The notes under the pieces are model-generated. The model made no database searches, had not been told where the DNA came from, and saw only the letters and a list, made by a program, of their open reading frames with translations. Below are positions 1 through 8,229 of a stretch of DNA of 51,955 nucleotides, piece after piece (within the stretch, counting starts at the first letter, position 1; the number at the start of each line of letters is the position of its first letter). The translations under genes and the position numbers were made by a program. The stretch is from CBIFWW01 sp966186435 (GTDB lineage: Bacteria; Pseudomonadota; Gammaproteobacteria; Enterobacterales; Enterobacteriaceae). Where the stretch lies: positions 1 to 51,955 of the forward strand of contig CBIFWW010000005.1 of NCBI GenBank assembly GCA_966186435.1, read 5' to 3'.

Positions 1-597
1 GGCAATAATGGCGCATACTGCCATCACTGACAGGCCCATCAACATGCCTGGCAAATACCCGGCCATAAACAGCGCCGCCACCGAGACACCGCCCGCGGTT
101 AACGAGTAAATGATCAGTACGTTGGAAGGCGGGATAAGCAGACCGGTAATGCAGGAGGAGACATTCACCGCCGTTGAGAAAGCCGGATCATATCCCTGCT
201 GCTTCTGAATCGGTGCCAGGGTTCCCCCTACGGCTGCCGCCGCTGCCACTGCTGAGCCGGAAATGGCCCCAAACATCATATTAGATAATACATTCACGTG
301 GCCCAAGGACCCCGGCACCCTACCCACCATCACTTGGGCAAAGCGTATTAGTCGGGCGGCGATACCGCCGCTGTTCATCAGGGTGCCCGCCAGAATAAAG
401 AACGGAATAGCGAGCAAGGCAAAGTTATCCAGGCCATTCGCCATCCGTTGGGCAAAGGTGATCATCGCCACGTCCCAGGGCAAGGCCATCCCCATTGCTA
501 GCGCACTGGCAATACCAATGGCGAAACAGATAGGCATCCCCAGGCTCACCAGCAAGAAGAAGCCGCCAAACAGCACCAGTGCAATTGAACCTTCCAT
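1..597 (-). CDS. TRAP transporter large permease (DctM family), partial
   Basis: Reading leftward from ATG 597 the frame is open to the window edge (199 codons), so the C-terminal half or more is missing. The protein is very hydrophobic, beginning MEGSIALVLFGGFFLLVSLG, with repeated Gly/Ala-rich membrane segments and the family-type stretch GAISGSAVAAAAAVGG, then PPSNVLIIYSLTAGGVS. These are features of the large membrane subunit that moves substrate with sodium in tripartite ATP-independent periplasmic transporters. It starts 2 bases after the small permease stop, in a P-Q-M operon. The substrate is not evident; sugar acids or dicarboxylates are usual for this DctP type (inference). Confidence 0.9.
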   Translation of the reverse strand, partial: MEGSIALVLFGGFFLLVSLGMPICFAIGIASALAMGMALPWDVAMITFAQRMANGLDNFALLAIPFFILAGTLMNSGGIAARLIRFAQVMVGRVPGSLGHVNVLSNMMFGAISGSAVAAAAAVGGTLAPIQKQQGYDPAFSTAVNVSSCITGLLIPPSNVLIIYSLTAGGVSVAALFMAGYLPGMLMGLSVMAVCAIIA

Positions 598-599
598 GG

Positions 600-1100
600 T
601 TATCCCTTATCAGCGGTTTTGCTGAGTTGCCCCAGCGCGGCGCTGCAATAGTAGAACGAATAGAACAGCATCACCGCCCCGCTAAGGGGAAGGATCAGGT
701 AGATGTAGCCCATAGGGATTTGCATCGCTGCCGACAGCTGTTGGGTTTCCAGGGTGCGGAAGATCAACCGCAGGCCACCATTGATCACAACGCCGATGGC
801 AAACAGGCCGATCCCGGCATTATTCACCACGCTAAGCAGCAGCCGCTTGCGGGGGCTAATACTTTGGGTGAGTAAATCTATCGCCAGATGGCGCTGAACC
901 CCTACGGCCCAAGCGGCCCCTAATAAGCCAACCCACATCATCAGATAGCGGGCCAGTTCATCGGTGAGTGTGCTGGGGGTGCTGAGCAGGTAGCGGCTGA
1001 CCACTTGCCACACCACGCACAGCACCAGGGCCACCATAAGCCACACCATCACCAGGGCCGTAATGCGATCGACGACGGCTTTTAACCTGTCATACATCAT
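600..1100 (-). CDS. TRAP transporter small permease (DctQ family)
   Basis: This 166-residue membrane protein has four hydrophobic segments (about residues 10-35, 45-65, 85-108 and 125-150) and the family-type region YLMMWVGLLGAAWAVG after the second. It is the small membrane subunit that partners the large permease. Its ATG overlaps the stop of the binding-protein gene by one base, and its own stop lies 2 bases before the large permease start, so translation is probably coupled across the operon. Length and layout are normal for the family. Confidence 0.92.
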   Translation of the reverse strand: MMYDRLKAVVDRITALVMVWLMVALVLCVVWQVVSRYLLSTPSTLTDELARYLMMWVGLLGAAWAVGVQRHLAIDLLTQSISPRKRLLLSVVNNAGIGLFAIGVVINGGLRLIFRTLETQQLSAAMQIPMGYIYLILPLSGAVMLFYSFYYCSAALGQLSKTADKG

Positions 1101-2086
1101 CAGCGCCCTGCCTGGTCAAAACGCTTAAGCAGTTCCGCCTGGTCTTTATCTTGAGCGAACTCGTCATACAACGGTTTTACCGCGGCGCGGAACGGGGCTT
1201 TATCTACAGAAACAAAGGAGCCGCCCAGAGAACGGGCTTTTTCACGGGATTCGTTATCCAGCTTGATCCACTGCTGCTGTTGCCAGACTTCCGATTTGCG
1301 CGCTGCCTCTGTGATGATGTGCTGCTGCTCCAGGGTAAACTTTTTCCAGGTTTGGCTGGCATTCACCAGGAAATCAGGGATGGAGGTGTGCTCATCTTCA
1401 GAAAACACTTTAGCGATCTCAATATGGCGGGTCTGCACCCAGGAAGGGACGTTATTTTCCGCGCCGTCTACCACCCCCTGTTGCATAGCGGTATAGACCT
1501 CACCGAAAGCCACAGGCGTAGGGGAACCGCCCATCAGTTCAATCATTTTTAGGGTGGTGGGGCTGGGCTGAACACGAATTTTCATTCCCTTTAAATCTTC
1601 GGGTTTGGTGATGGGTTTTTTGGCGTAAAAACTCCGGGTTCCGGCCACATAGGCCGCAATAGCCATGAGTCCTTTATCCTCGGTGGAGGCCATTATGTCC
1701 CGGCCAATATTGCCAAATACCACGGCATTGAAATGGGCCTGATCGCGGAATAAATAAGGAAGATTATAAATGGCATACACTTTATCGAAGGATTCTAAAT
1801 CGCTGGCGGAGCCTTTTGCCATATCCAGGGCGCCATTTTGTAATAACTCCAGGGTTTCCCGGGCGTTACCCATTTGGCTAGCGGGATAAATACGCACTTT
1901 TAATTTACCGGAAGAAGCCTGTTGTACATCTTTAGCAAAGTATTCAAAGGCCTGGTGTACTACGTGACTGCGATCCAGGTTGTGGGCCAGGCGCAGGGTC
2001 TGGGCTTTTTCGGCCTGAGCGCCCGCAGTTACTAATAATAGGGAGAGGGCAAGGGCGCCACGGGTAAATCCATTTAATATTTGCAT
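1100..2086 (-). CDS. TRAP transporter substrate-binding protein (DctP family)
   Basis: This 328-residue periplasmic solute receptor is the first gene of the three-gene TRAP operon. It has a signal peptide with a hydrophobic core at residues 9-20 and a likely cleavage after AGAQA (about residue 25). Family marks include LKVRIYPASQMGNARE, LKGMKIRVQPSPTTL (the Arg of this motif usually pairs with a substrate carboxylate) and GEVYTAMQQGVVDGAENN. The ATG has a GGAG ribosome site 5 bases upstream. The ligand is probably a sugar acid or other carboxylate, which is inferred from family only. No regulator gene sits next to the operon inside the window. Confidence 0.93.
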   Translation of the reverse strand: MQILNGFTRGALALSLLLVTAGAQAEKAQTLRLAHNLDRSHVVHQAFEYFAKDVQQASSGKLKVRIYPASQMGNARETLELLQNGALDMAKGSASDLESFDKVYAIYNLPYLFRDQAHFNAVVFGNIGRDIMASTEDKGLMAIAAYVAGTRSFYAKKPITKPEDLKGMKIRVQPSPTTLKMIELMGGSPTPVAFGEVYTAMQQGVVDGAENNVPSWVQTRHIEIAKVFSEDEHTSIPDFLVNASQTWKKFTLEQQHIITEAARKSEVWQQQQWIKLDNESREKARSLGGSFVSVDKAPFRAAVKPLYDEFAQDKDQAELLKRFDQAGR

Positions 2087-2943
2087 GATTACTCCATGTT
2101 TATTTATCGGTGAAATGCTTTGTGGTAAAAATCCGGTATGACAGCTTATATATTTGTCCGATAACTTCGCATAGCAGCGATCACAATTAAGCCAATGGCG
2201 AAATGTCGATAATAGGTTTTGTTAAGCAGTTCACTTTTATAAAAATATCAAAAAGACCCGGTAGAGTATTAGGGTGATTATCTACAGGTTATGGAATATG
2301 CTTTTAATATAGCTACGGGTAATGTTAATAGCGCCCGTTTTTCAGGTTAAAACCACCTTAATCGCCATATGTACACCCGTAGCACGAGCAAATTGCCGAT
2401 ATCGCCCTCTAAAAAAATCCCGGTCACTGGGACTGAGATTTTTTTTGTTTTAGCGCTCCAGCAGAGCCTCAGCCTTAGCCCGTAAAATCGGCTGCTGAAC
2501 AATCCCGCGCACCGGCCCCGCGCACCGGCGAGGTCACTGGGGTGGGGCGATACCGGCGAAATCCCATTCACTGTTTCGCCCTAAATCGACGCTTCTCCCA
2601 TCATTTAGACTGATGGAAACTGCACCGGATGTGCTGGCGCGGGGAGCCATTAGGGCGCACGGCGAAGGCTTCGCCATGGGCCACTTTTATATATCCAATT
2701 ACGCTATTCATAAGCCCTCTCCTTGATTCTGATTGATCGCTCCTTCCAGTTTTAAATAGTGGAAAAGGGGCCAGCATGGCCACGGTAAATAAGTATTTGT
2801 GGTAAGCGCATATTAATCACGCTTTATTAAAACCTTATAGGGGATGGCAAGGATAACTAAAATTAAATAAGTATCAGACAAGGAGGGCACTATTGGATAA
2901 AATTAAGAAACTCAGGGGGGATAAATTATCCCCTCTAAGTGAA
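2087..2943. other. Long AT-rich gap without a convincing gene
   Basis: About 860 bases lie between the TRAP operon and the next gene. The part next to dctP must hold its promoter, but I cannot fix -10/-35 boxes. Two short minus-strand frames (2347-2571 and 2601-2783) have no clear ribosome site and no recognised family. Their Arg/Ser-rich style is loosely like short phage leader proteins, so a decayed phage-type remnant is possible but unproven. Confidence 0.4.
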
Positions 2944-3285
2944 TTAGATTAATGCATCGTCGTCATCGTTGATCGGCTTCTCTAGCCCGCCCAGAGCCTG
3001 ACGTGCCTGAGTGCGATGCATAAGTTTATTTTGAGCGGCCGGTGGCAGGTCGGTGATGGTGAGAACCCCTTTATCCATAAGCACGGTAATAAGATCCTCC
3101 AGTACCCGAACCATTTCCAAATCGCTGTGTTGCAGCCGTTTAAGTGATTCTTCACGGGCTGTGTTTTGTTGAAGCCAGGCTAACACCTCAGGCGAATTAT
3201 CCTCGTATTTCCCGGTCATCTCGTAGAAAGGCTGTTGCTCCATGCGGATAACCTGCCCCTGCCCGTCATGTTGAACAAAGTACAT
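2944..3285 (-). CDS. Conserved small protein of the family often mislabelled 'tryptophan synthase subunit beta-like'
   Basis: This 113-residue soluble protein begins MYFVQHDGQGQVIRMEQQPF and has a charged middle (LKRLQHSDLEMVRVLEDLI) and the stretch GVLTITDLPPAAQNKL. I recognise this from pseudomonads and some enterics, where databases often carry the misleading name tryptophan synthase subunit beta-like. It is far too short for TrpB, lacks a pyridoxal phosphate lysine motif, and no trp gene is near. The acidic tail NDDDDALI is notable. No function can be assigned. It stands alone between two non-coding gaps. Confidence 0.8.
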   Translation of the reverse strand: MYFVQHDGQGQVIRMEQQPFYEMTGKYEDNSPEVLAWLQQNTAREESLKRLQHSDLEMVRVLEDLITVLMDKGVLTITDLPPAAQNKLMHRTQARQALGGLEKPINDDDDALI

Positions 3286-3495
3286 ACAGTGGATCCTTGT
3301 CAGTGTTGTTTATCAAAAATACCTAAACATTAGCACCTATCTCTGATAATTGCCGAATGCCATATCGGAATGAATAACTTGTGGTTAAAGTGATGGTTGT
3401 TTAATTAAATACTGGGATAAAGCATCCGGCACAGGCCATAATGATAATACTAAAGCTAAGTAGTTTATTTTTGATTGGAATAATTCACTGCCCAA

Positions 3496-3927
3496 TTATG
3501 CTTGGAAAAACATAATTATCATGAATATATTATCCATCCAGCGTTGAGGATTAATCGTTATTATCGCTTCAGGCTCTTCACACCGGCACCCCATGGCCCC
3601 CTGGATGCCAATCTCTTGCAGCACGTGCAACTCGCCTTCGGTTTTACTACACAGCGGAGTTCCGGAGTTTTTGGCAAGGTAGGAATAAGCAACAATTCAC
3701 GGCGGGTGATCGCCATAGCCTGGATCGAGGCACACAATTTTACGGAACCACGCCGGGACATTCTGGATGTTGGGGGCGGCACTGCGTTCCTCGATCACCG
3801 TACCGGTGTTCACATCAATAATACGGATGCGGTAGAAATAGCCACTGTCAAAGATCGAGTTCACCATTAATTCCATCATTGCCGGGTCATCGATATGGGG
3901 CGTCAGCGACAGGCCTGTCGATGTCCT
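3496..3927 (-). pseudogene. lapD-like c-di-GMP receptor remnant with large internal deletion
   Basis: The minus strand from 3927 encodes a piece like the periplasmic LapD/MoxY domain: LSLTPHIDDPAMMELMVNSI, then GYFYRIRIIDVNTGTVIEER and VPAWFRKIV. It stops at TGA 3697-3699. In the same frame beyond that stop, to TAA 3496-3498, lies a piece like the end of an EAL domain: TEGELHVLQEIGIQGAMG then EEPEAI. In LapD-type proteins these parts are separated by hundreds of residues (HAMP, GGDEF, most of EAL), so the middle has been deleted. A further in-frame stop (3928-3930) lies upstream and no signal/TM start is left. LapD controls surface adhesin retention by binding c-di-GMP; this copy cannot work. 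Family identity is by motif memory only. Confidence 0.7.
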
Positions 3928-4119
3928 TTAGCTGGCTCTGATACCTTAGGCTGGTTCTTAATGTTGTGTTTGGTAAATGTGCCACATCGCCCAAGCTGCT
4001 GTATTGTTAAGAATAATCATATCAGCGGAAGGCATTATGCGGCATATCAAGAAATAGCTTACTCATTGCTGAATTCATTATCTTGCGGTGCCAAATTTAC
4101 CCCGTCTATAGGGCGGAAT

Positions 4120-4362
4120 TTAACGGTAAGCTTCCTGAAGCTGCATATGCAAATAGTCATCAGCCTGCCGATCGGTCAATTTGGCCAGCAGCTCATGATG
4201 GGCATCAGCAATCAGTTTGTTCAGCATTTGTGAATGGTTGAGATTGTAATAGCAGGCCAGCCGTTCCAGCCCAAACTGGGCAGAATAGGGGACTTGTACT
4301 GTCAATGTCATGTGATAAGGCCCATACTGACTGGGTCTGGTTTTTTTGAATAAGGCTGACAT
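4120..4362 (-). CDS. Small ribbon-helix-helix-like protein, unknown function
   Basis: This 80-residue basic protein starts at ATG 4362 after an AAGGAAG ribosome site. A short basic head (MSALFKKTRPSQYGPYH) is followed by a predicted beta strand (MTLTVQVP) and two helices (FGLERLACYYNLNHSQMLNKL and onward). This is the order of MetJ/Arc/CopG-type DNA-binding domains, where the strand contacts DNA as a dimer. I do not recognise a named family. It lies between the lapD remnant and yghU, with an AT-rich gap upstream carrying a perfect 16-bp palindrome that could be an operator. A stray plasmid- or phage-derived regulator is one possibility. Confidence 0.55.
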   Translation of the reverse strand: MSALFKKTRPSQYGPYHMTLTVQVPYSAQFGLERLACYYNLNHSQMLNKLIADAHHELLAKLTDRQADDYLHMQLQEAYR

Positions 4363-4766
4363 TTTTCTTCCTTGAGGAGGATCTGAGTGGTGCTCCCGAC
4401 CACGCTTAAGATAATTTACCTTAAAAAGCCTGGCAGTATCGTTGTTTTAATCAATTTATTTTCAGTTAAGCGAATTAAATCGCATTTCAAGGGGTACCCA
4501 CGCAATAAAAGATTATCGAATTGATTTACTTGATTTTATAGGTGGAGTCCAAATTTGGACTTAATAATTGTGTGACATCCAGTAAGCGCGAGAAATCACT
4601 TCAATCAATAAGTTTATGTGATGCTTTGCTATCTATTGAACAGGATAAGCGTCTTGTTCAAGGCCTATTTAGTTAATGGCTTATCATTTACTGTCATTAT
4701 CAAAGTGATATTACTCGGTTATTCCGAATAATATCACTAAGGTTTACCTGGTGATGCTGGCATTAT
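4363..4766. other. AT-rich intergenic gap with a palindrome
   Basis: About 400 AT-rich bases separate the small RHH-like gene from the 3' end of yghU. No gene is seen. The notable element is the palindrome at 4546-4561, listed separately. The part near 4363-4440 should contain the promoter of the small gene. Confidence 0.5.
4546..4561. promoter_or_regulatory. Perfect 16-bp palindrome, possible operator
   Basis: AGTCCAAATTTGGACT reads the same on both strands. It lies about 185 bases upstream of the small RHH-like gene (ATG 4362), with AT-rich flanks. This is the size of a dimeric repressor site. The binding protein is unknown; autoregulation by the RHH-like protein is only a guess, and no second copy is evident in the window. 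Confidence 0.4.
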
Positions 4767-5624
4767 TTATTCAAGGTTTGTCAGACTATCAAAATCAACC
4801 GCGCTATGGCGCTCTGGCAGAAATTCTCCGGCGTTCTCAGAACTGCGGTTAACCCGACTTCCCCGCTTAACCGCAGGGCGTTCAGCCACCTCTTTAGCCC
4901 AACGCATAAGATGTTTGTAAGAGGCAATATCGAGGAATTCTGCTGCTTCATAAGCGTTGTTTACTGCCAAGTTGCCGTACCATGGCCAAATAACGATATC
5001 GGCGATGGTGTACTTCTCTCCGGCAATAAAGCGCTGGTTGGCAAGCTGGCGGTCAAGTACGTCCAACTGGCGTTTGACTTCCATGGTAAAACGGTCAATG
5101 GCGTACTCAATGGTCACCGGTGCATAGTGGTAAAAATGGCCAAAGCCGCCGCCTAAATAAGGCGCAGACCCCTGGAGCCAGAACAGCCAGTTCAGGGTTT
5201 CAGTGCGCCCGGCAATATCTTTCGGCACCAGTTTGCCGAATTTATCCGCCAGATATAGCACGATAGCCCCGGACTCAAATACCCGGATCGGCGGGTTCGC
5301 TGAGTGGTCCATCAGAGCGGGGATTTTTGAATTTGGGTTCACATCGACAAATCCGCTGGAGAATTGGTCCCCTTCGCCGATGCGGATCATCCAGGCATCA
5401 TATTCAGCTTCCGTTACCCCTAATGCCAGTAGCTCCTCCAGCATAATAGTGACCTTCTGGCCATTGGGCGTACCGAGGGAGTAAAGCTGGAGCGGGTGTT
5501 TGCCCACTGGCAAGGTGACGTCATGGGTTGGCCCGGCAATAGGGCGGTTTATTTTGGACCAGGTACCGCCACCCTGTTGTTCCCATTTCCATACTTTTGA
5601 CGGCTGATAGTTGTTATCGGACAT
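4767..5624 (-). CDS. yghU: Glutathione S-transferase family disulfide-bond oxidoreductase YghU
   Basis: This cytoplasmic GST-fold protein closely follows E. coli YghU, which binds two glutathione molecules and reduces disulfides such as 2-hydroxyethyl disulfide. The N-terminal thioredoxin-like domain contains LQLYSLGTPNGQKVTIMLEE and PNSKIPAL. The Ser/Ala pair before the second domain is seen as VFESGAIVLYLADKFG, and the helical domain has WLFWLQG and FGHFYHYAP. I chose ATG 5624 (MSDNNYQPSKVWKW) over the upstream in-frame ATG at 5666 because it matches the family start and has an AGG-type site just upstream. That gives 285 residues, the usual length. It stands next to a two-component system in the same orientation, but a 69-base gap separates them. 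Confidence 0.95.
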   Translation of the reverse strand: MSDNNYQPSKVWKWEQQGGGTWSKINRPIAGPTHDVTLPVGKHPLQLYSLGTPNGQKVTIMLEELLALGVTEAEYDAWMIRIGEGDQFSSGFVDVNPNSKIPALMDHSANPPIRVFESGAIVLYLADKFGKLVPKDIAGRTETLNWLFWLQGSAPYLGGGFGHFYHYAPVTIEYAIDRFTMEVKRQLDVLDRQLANQRFIAGEKYTIADIVIWPWYGNLAVNNAYEAAEFLDIASYKHLMRWAKEVAERPAVKRGSRVNRSSENAGEFLPERHSAVDFDSLTNLE

Positions 5625-5693
5625 GGTAAGACCTGCCTTATAAATACGCTGAAAAGTGATGAACAATTGATTGTAGCAGCCCTGGCTTCGAGG

Positions 5694-7184
5694 CTACTGC
5701 TGATGTTTTAACGGTGAATGCGGTATTGAAAAACGGAAGTGGGCGCCGGGGCCTTGGTCCAGCAGATGAATATCGCAACCGTGCAGTTGCAGCATCCGGC
5801 GCACTATCATCAGGCCCAGGCCGCCCCGGTTAGGGCTGGCGGTATGGTTGTCGAGAATGGATGGCCGCTGGAACAGATTATCGCGCAGGGCTTCAGGGAT
5901 CCCAGGCCCATTATCGGAGACATCCACCTTAACCTTGTCCCCCTCCAGCCACAGCCGGACGCTAATCATCCCACCTTCCGGCGTATGGCGGATGGCGTTA
6001 TCTACCAGGTTGGTCAGTACCCGCTCAATCATCGACAGGTCGGCGTTAACCAACGGCAGGCCCGAGGGCACGTCCACCTTTAATTGCAACTTACGGGTGG
6101 AGAGTGCCAGATCGAATTTCTGCAATACGTCTTGCACCAGATCGGCGGCAGAAAAGCGCTCAAGCTGGGGTTTGATCCCACCATGCTCCAGCCGCGCCAG
6201 CTCAAATAATTCCTGGGAAAGATGGCGCACCTTATTGCCCTGGCGTAAGGCGATGGCGAAGTAGCGCCGGGTGTCTTCCGGGCTAAGGGTATCGGCTTTT
6301 ACCGACAGGGTTTCCAAATAGCCCAGTAGCGAGGTCAGCGGGGTGCGTAAATCGTGGGAGATATTAGCGACGAATTCCCGCCGTTGGCGATCGCTATCAG
6401 AAAGCGCATCCCACTGACGGGAGATTTGACGTGCCAGTTCGATAAAGGCGTTATGTAGCCGCACCACTTCGTCATGGGGGCCGGAGTGTGGTGCCAAAGC
6501 CGCCAGATGCTTGATGGTACTGATACTGTCCTTATCCAGCCCGCCGACCTGGCGGGTCAATAACCGCACCGGGCGCGTTACCCAGTAGTACACTAGCCCT
6601 CCCATCACCACCCCCAGAAAGGCCACCAACAGCAGGCTCCACAGTACCGCATTCCACAGGGCTTTCTGCCAGGCTGCATGGGCAAGGGCATTGAGGTTTT
6701 CCCCTTGCAGGACGATATACAAATAGCCCCGTAGTTTGCCATCCTGGCGGATGGGCGCTGCGCTAAACACTTTCTTTTCATCCAGGCTGCGTGGATCGCT
6801 GCCATATACCGGCCAGGCGCTGCCAGAGAGATAGTCCTGAATCGGGCCAATCGCTACTTTTTGCTGTTTGATATGGCCTTGCGGGGCGGCGTCGGCCAGC
6901 AGGTCTCCTTGAGGAGATATCAGATACAGTTCCACGCTGGGGTTCAGGGTCATCAGGCGGTCAAACAAGGTAGTCAAGGCTGGCTTATTAACATGGTCTT
7001 GCTCATCCAGCAGTTTTTCACTGCTGACAATTTGGCTGGCAAGATCGGCGGAAAGCCGCTGCACCATAGCGTTGCCATATTGATTAGCGCTGTAAAGTTG
7101 AACCACGCAGGCCACCACGGCACAAATAGCCAATGCGCCGGTGAACAGTAGCGCCAGGCGCTGGCTCAGGCTGAATTTACCCAT
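5694..7184 (-). CDS. Membrane sensor histidine kinase of an OmpR-type two-component system
   Basis: This 496-residue inner-membrane sensor has TM1 at about 10-31, a periplasmic sensing domain at about 32-175, TM2 at about 178-202, a HAMP linker (RPVRLLTRQV), a dimerisation domain with phospho-acceptor His277 in FVANISHDLRTPLTSLLGYL, and an ATPase domain with N box (NLVDNAIRHTPEGG) and G boxes (VSDNGPGIPE, GGLGLMIVRRM). It starts 2 bases after the response regulator stop, so the pair is one operon. The stimulus is unknown and it matches no named enteric pair that I can place. The periplasmic part has no obvious metal-binding cluster. Confidence 0.92.
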   Translation of the reverse strand: MGKFSLSQRLALLFTGALAICAVVACVVQLYSANQYGNAMVQRLSADLASQIVSSEKLLDEQDHVNKPALTTLFDRLMTLNPSVELYLISPQGDLLADAAPQGHIKQQKVAIGPIQDYLSGSAWPVYGSDPRSLDEKKVFSAAPIRQDGKLRGYLYIVLQGENLNALAHAAWQKALWNAVLWSLLLVAFLGVVMGGLVYYWVTRPVRLLTRQVGGLDKDSISTIKHLAALAPHSGPHDEVVRLHNAFIELARQISRQWDALSDSDRQRREFVANISHDLRTPLTSLLGYLETLSVKADTLSPEDTRRYFAIALRQGNKVRHLSQELFELARLEHGGIKPQLERFSAADLVQDVLQKFDLALSTRKLQLKVDVPSGLPLVNADLSMIERVLTNLVDNAIRHTPEGGMISVRLWLEGDKVKVDVSDNGPGIPEALRDNLFQRPSILDNHTASPNRGGLGLMIVRRMLQLHGCDIHLLDQGPGAHFRFSIPHSPLKHQQ

Positions 7185-7186
7185 GA

Positions 7187-7894
7187 TTACTGGCCCCCCG
7201 GAATGAATTTATATCCCTTACCCCAGACCGTCAGAATAAACTCTGGCTCAGCCGCATCCTTTTCAATTTTGACGCGTAGGCGGTTGATATGGGTATTGAC
7301 CGTGTGTTCATAGCCTTCGTGCTGGTAGCCCCAAACGTTTTCCAACAGGTGCAGGCGGGAGAAGACTTCCCCCGGGTGGCGGGCAAAGTAATACAGCAGA
7401 TCGAACTCCCGAGGCGTGAGATCCACGTTACAGCCATTTTGGCGCACTTCCCGGGCTAATGGATCGATGGTTAGCCCGTTACGCTGGATCACCCCGGCAT
7501 CAAGCTTAAGGTTTTCCCCCATGGCCTGTTGGCGGCGGAACAGCGCTTTGATCCTGGCGGTTAGTTCCAACACCGAGAACGGCTTAGCCAGGTAGTCATC
7601 AGCACCCATCTCCAGCCCCAACACCCGGTGGGTTTCACTGGTACGGGCGCTGATAATGATTACCGGCAGGTAGCGGGTCATCATGCGGATGCGGCGGCAA
7701 ATCTCCAGGCCATCCACCCCTGGCAGCATGAGATCGAGGATCACCGCATCCCAATCGGCTTTCTCCAGTTGTTTAAGGGCGCTGATGCCGTCGGCTTCAT
7801 GGACGATGACATAGCCCTCATCTTCAAGATTAAGCCGTAGCAGCACGGCAATATCTTCATCATCTTCGACTAACAGAATGCGTTTACTGCTCAT
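7187..7894 (-). CDS. OmpR/PhoB-type response regulator
   Basis: This 235-residue DNA-binding regulator is paired with the kinase downstream. The receiver domain spans residues 1-120, with acidic pocket EDDED (10-14), phospho-acceptor Asp54 in VILDLMLPGVDG, and Lys in GADDYLAKPFSVLEL. The C-terminal winged helix (about 140-232) has LTPREFDLLYYFARHPGEV and HINRLRVKIE. It is the first gene of the operon. Target genes are unknown. The nearest divergent gene is lpxO, about 335 bases away, so a lipid A connection is conceivable but only by position. Confidence 0.93.
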   Translation of the reverse strand: MSSKRILLVEDDEDIAVLLRLNLEDEGYVIVHEADGISALKQLEKADWDAVILDLMLPGVDGLEICRRIRMMTRYLPVIIISARTSETHRVLGLEMGADDYLAKPFSVLELTARIKALFRRQQAMGENLKLDAGVIQRNGLTIDPLAREVRQNGCNVDLTPREFDLLYYFARHPGEVFSRLHLLENVWGYQHEGYEHTVNTHINRLRVKIEKDAAEPEFILTVWGKGYKFIPGGQ

Positions 7895-8229
7895 GGATCC
7901 TCTCAGCGGGCCTCAACCCTTAAAGCTTATCGGATTGCCGGGCAGAGAGTTATCACATTTTGTTTAACCTTCCGTGAGGACATGGTGACTGGGGGGCAGG
8001 ATGAATACATCCTAACCCACCGGAGTTCACCACGAATTCACAAGCCCGCGAAATGATACACCCGTAGTGTGGCCAATAAGGCAACCTGCTGCTCCCATAA
8101 CCTGAAGTGACTATAGGAGCTTTTCAATGGCTGAAATTGCACCTTGAACCCGTTGCTGTTAGACCAATTGCCGCCTGATAACCTAGAATAACTTAGTATT
8201 TTATACGACGTTAACCCAAGGTTTGTGGC
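7895..8229. other. Divergent intergenic region between the two-component operon and lpxO
   Basis: This 335-base gap should hold the promoters for both directions. I see no convincing gene; the minus-strand frame 8038-8328 overlaps the start of lpxO and has no family signal. CCTGAAGTGACTATAGG (about 8100-8116) is partly symmetric and resembles a MerR-type spacer operator, but no MerR-type gene is adjacent. Confidence 0.35.

Noticed and set aside
2347..2783. Two short minus-strand frames that look a little like phage leader (Ash/Icd-type) proteins
   Set aside because: No clear ribosome sites and no firm motif; the similarity is only of style, so they are described as part of a gap and not called as genes.
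8100..8116. MerR-type operator-like string CCTGAAGTGACTATAGG
   Set aside because: Only six of eight arm positions pair and no MerR-family gene is nearby; mentioned in the gap note only.
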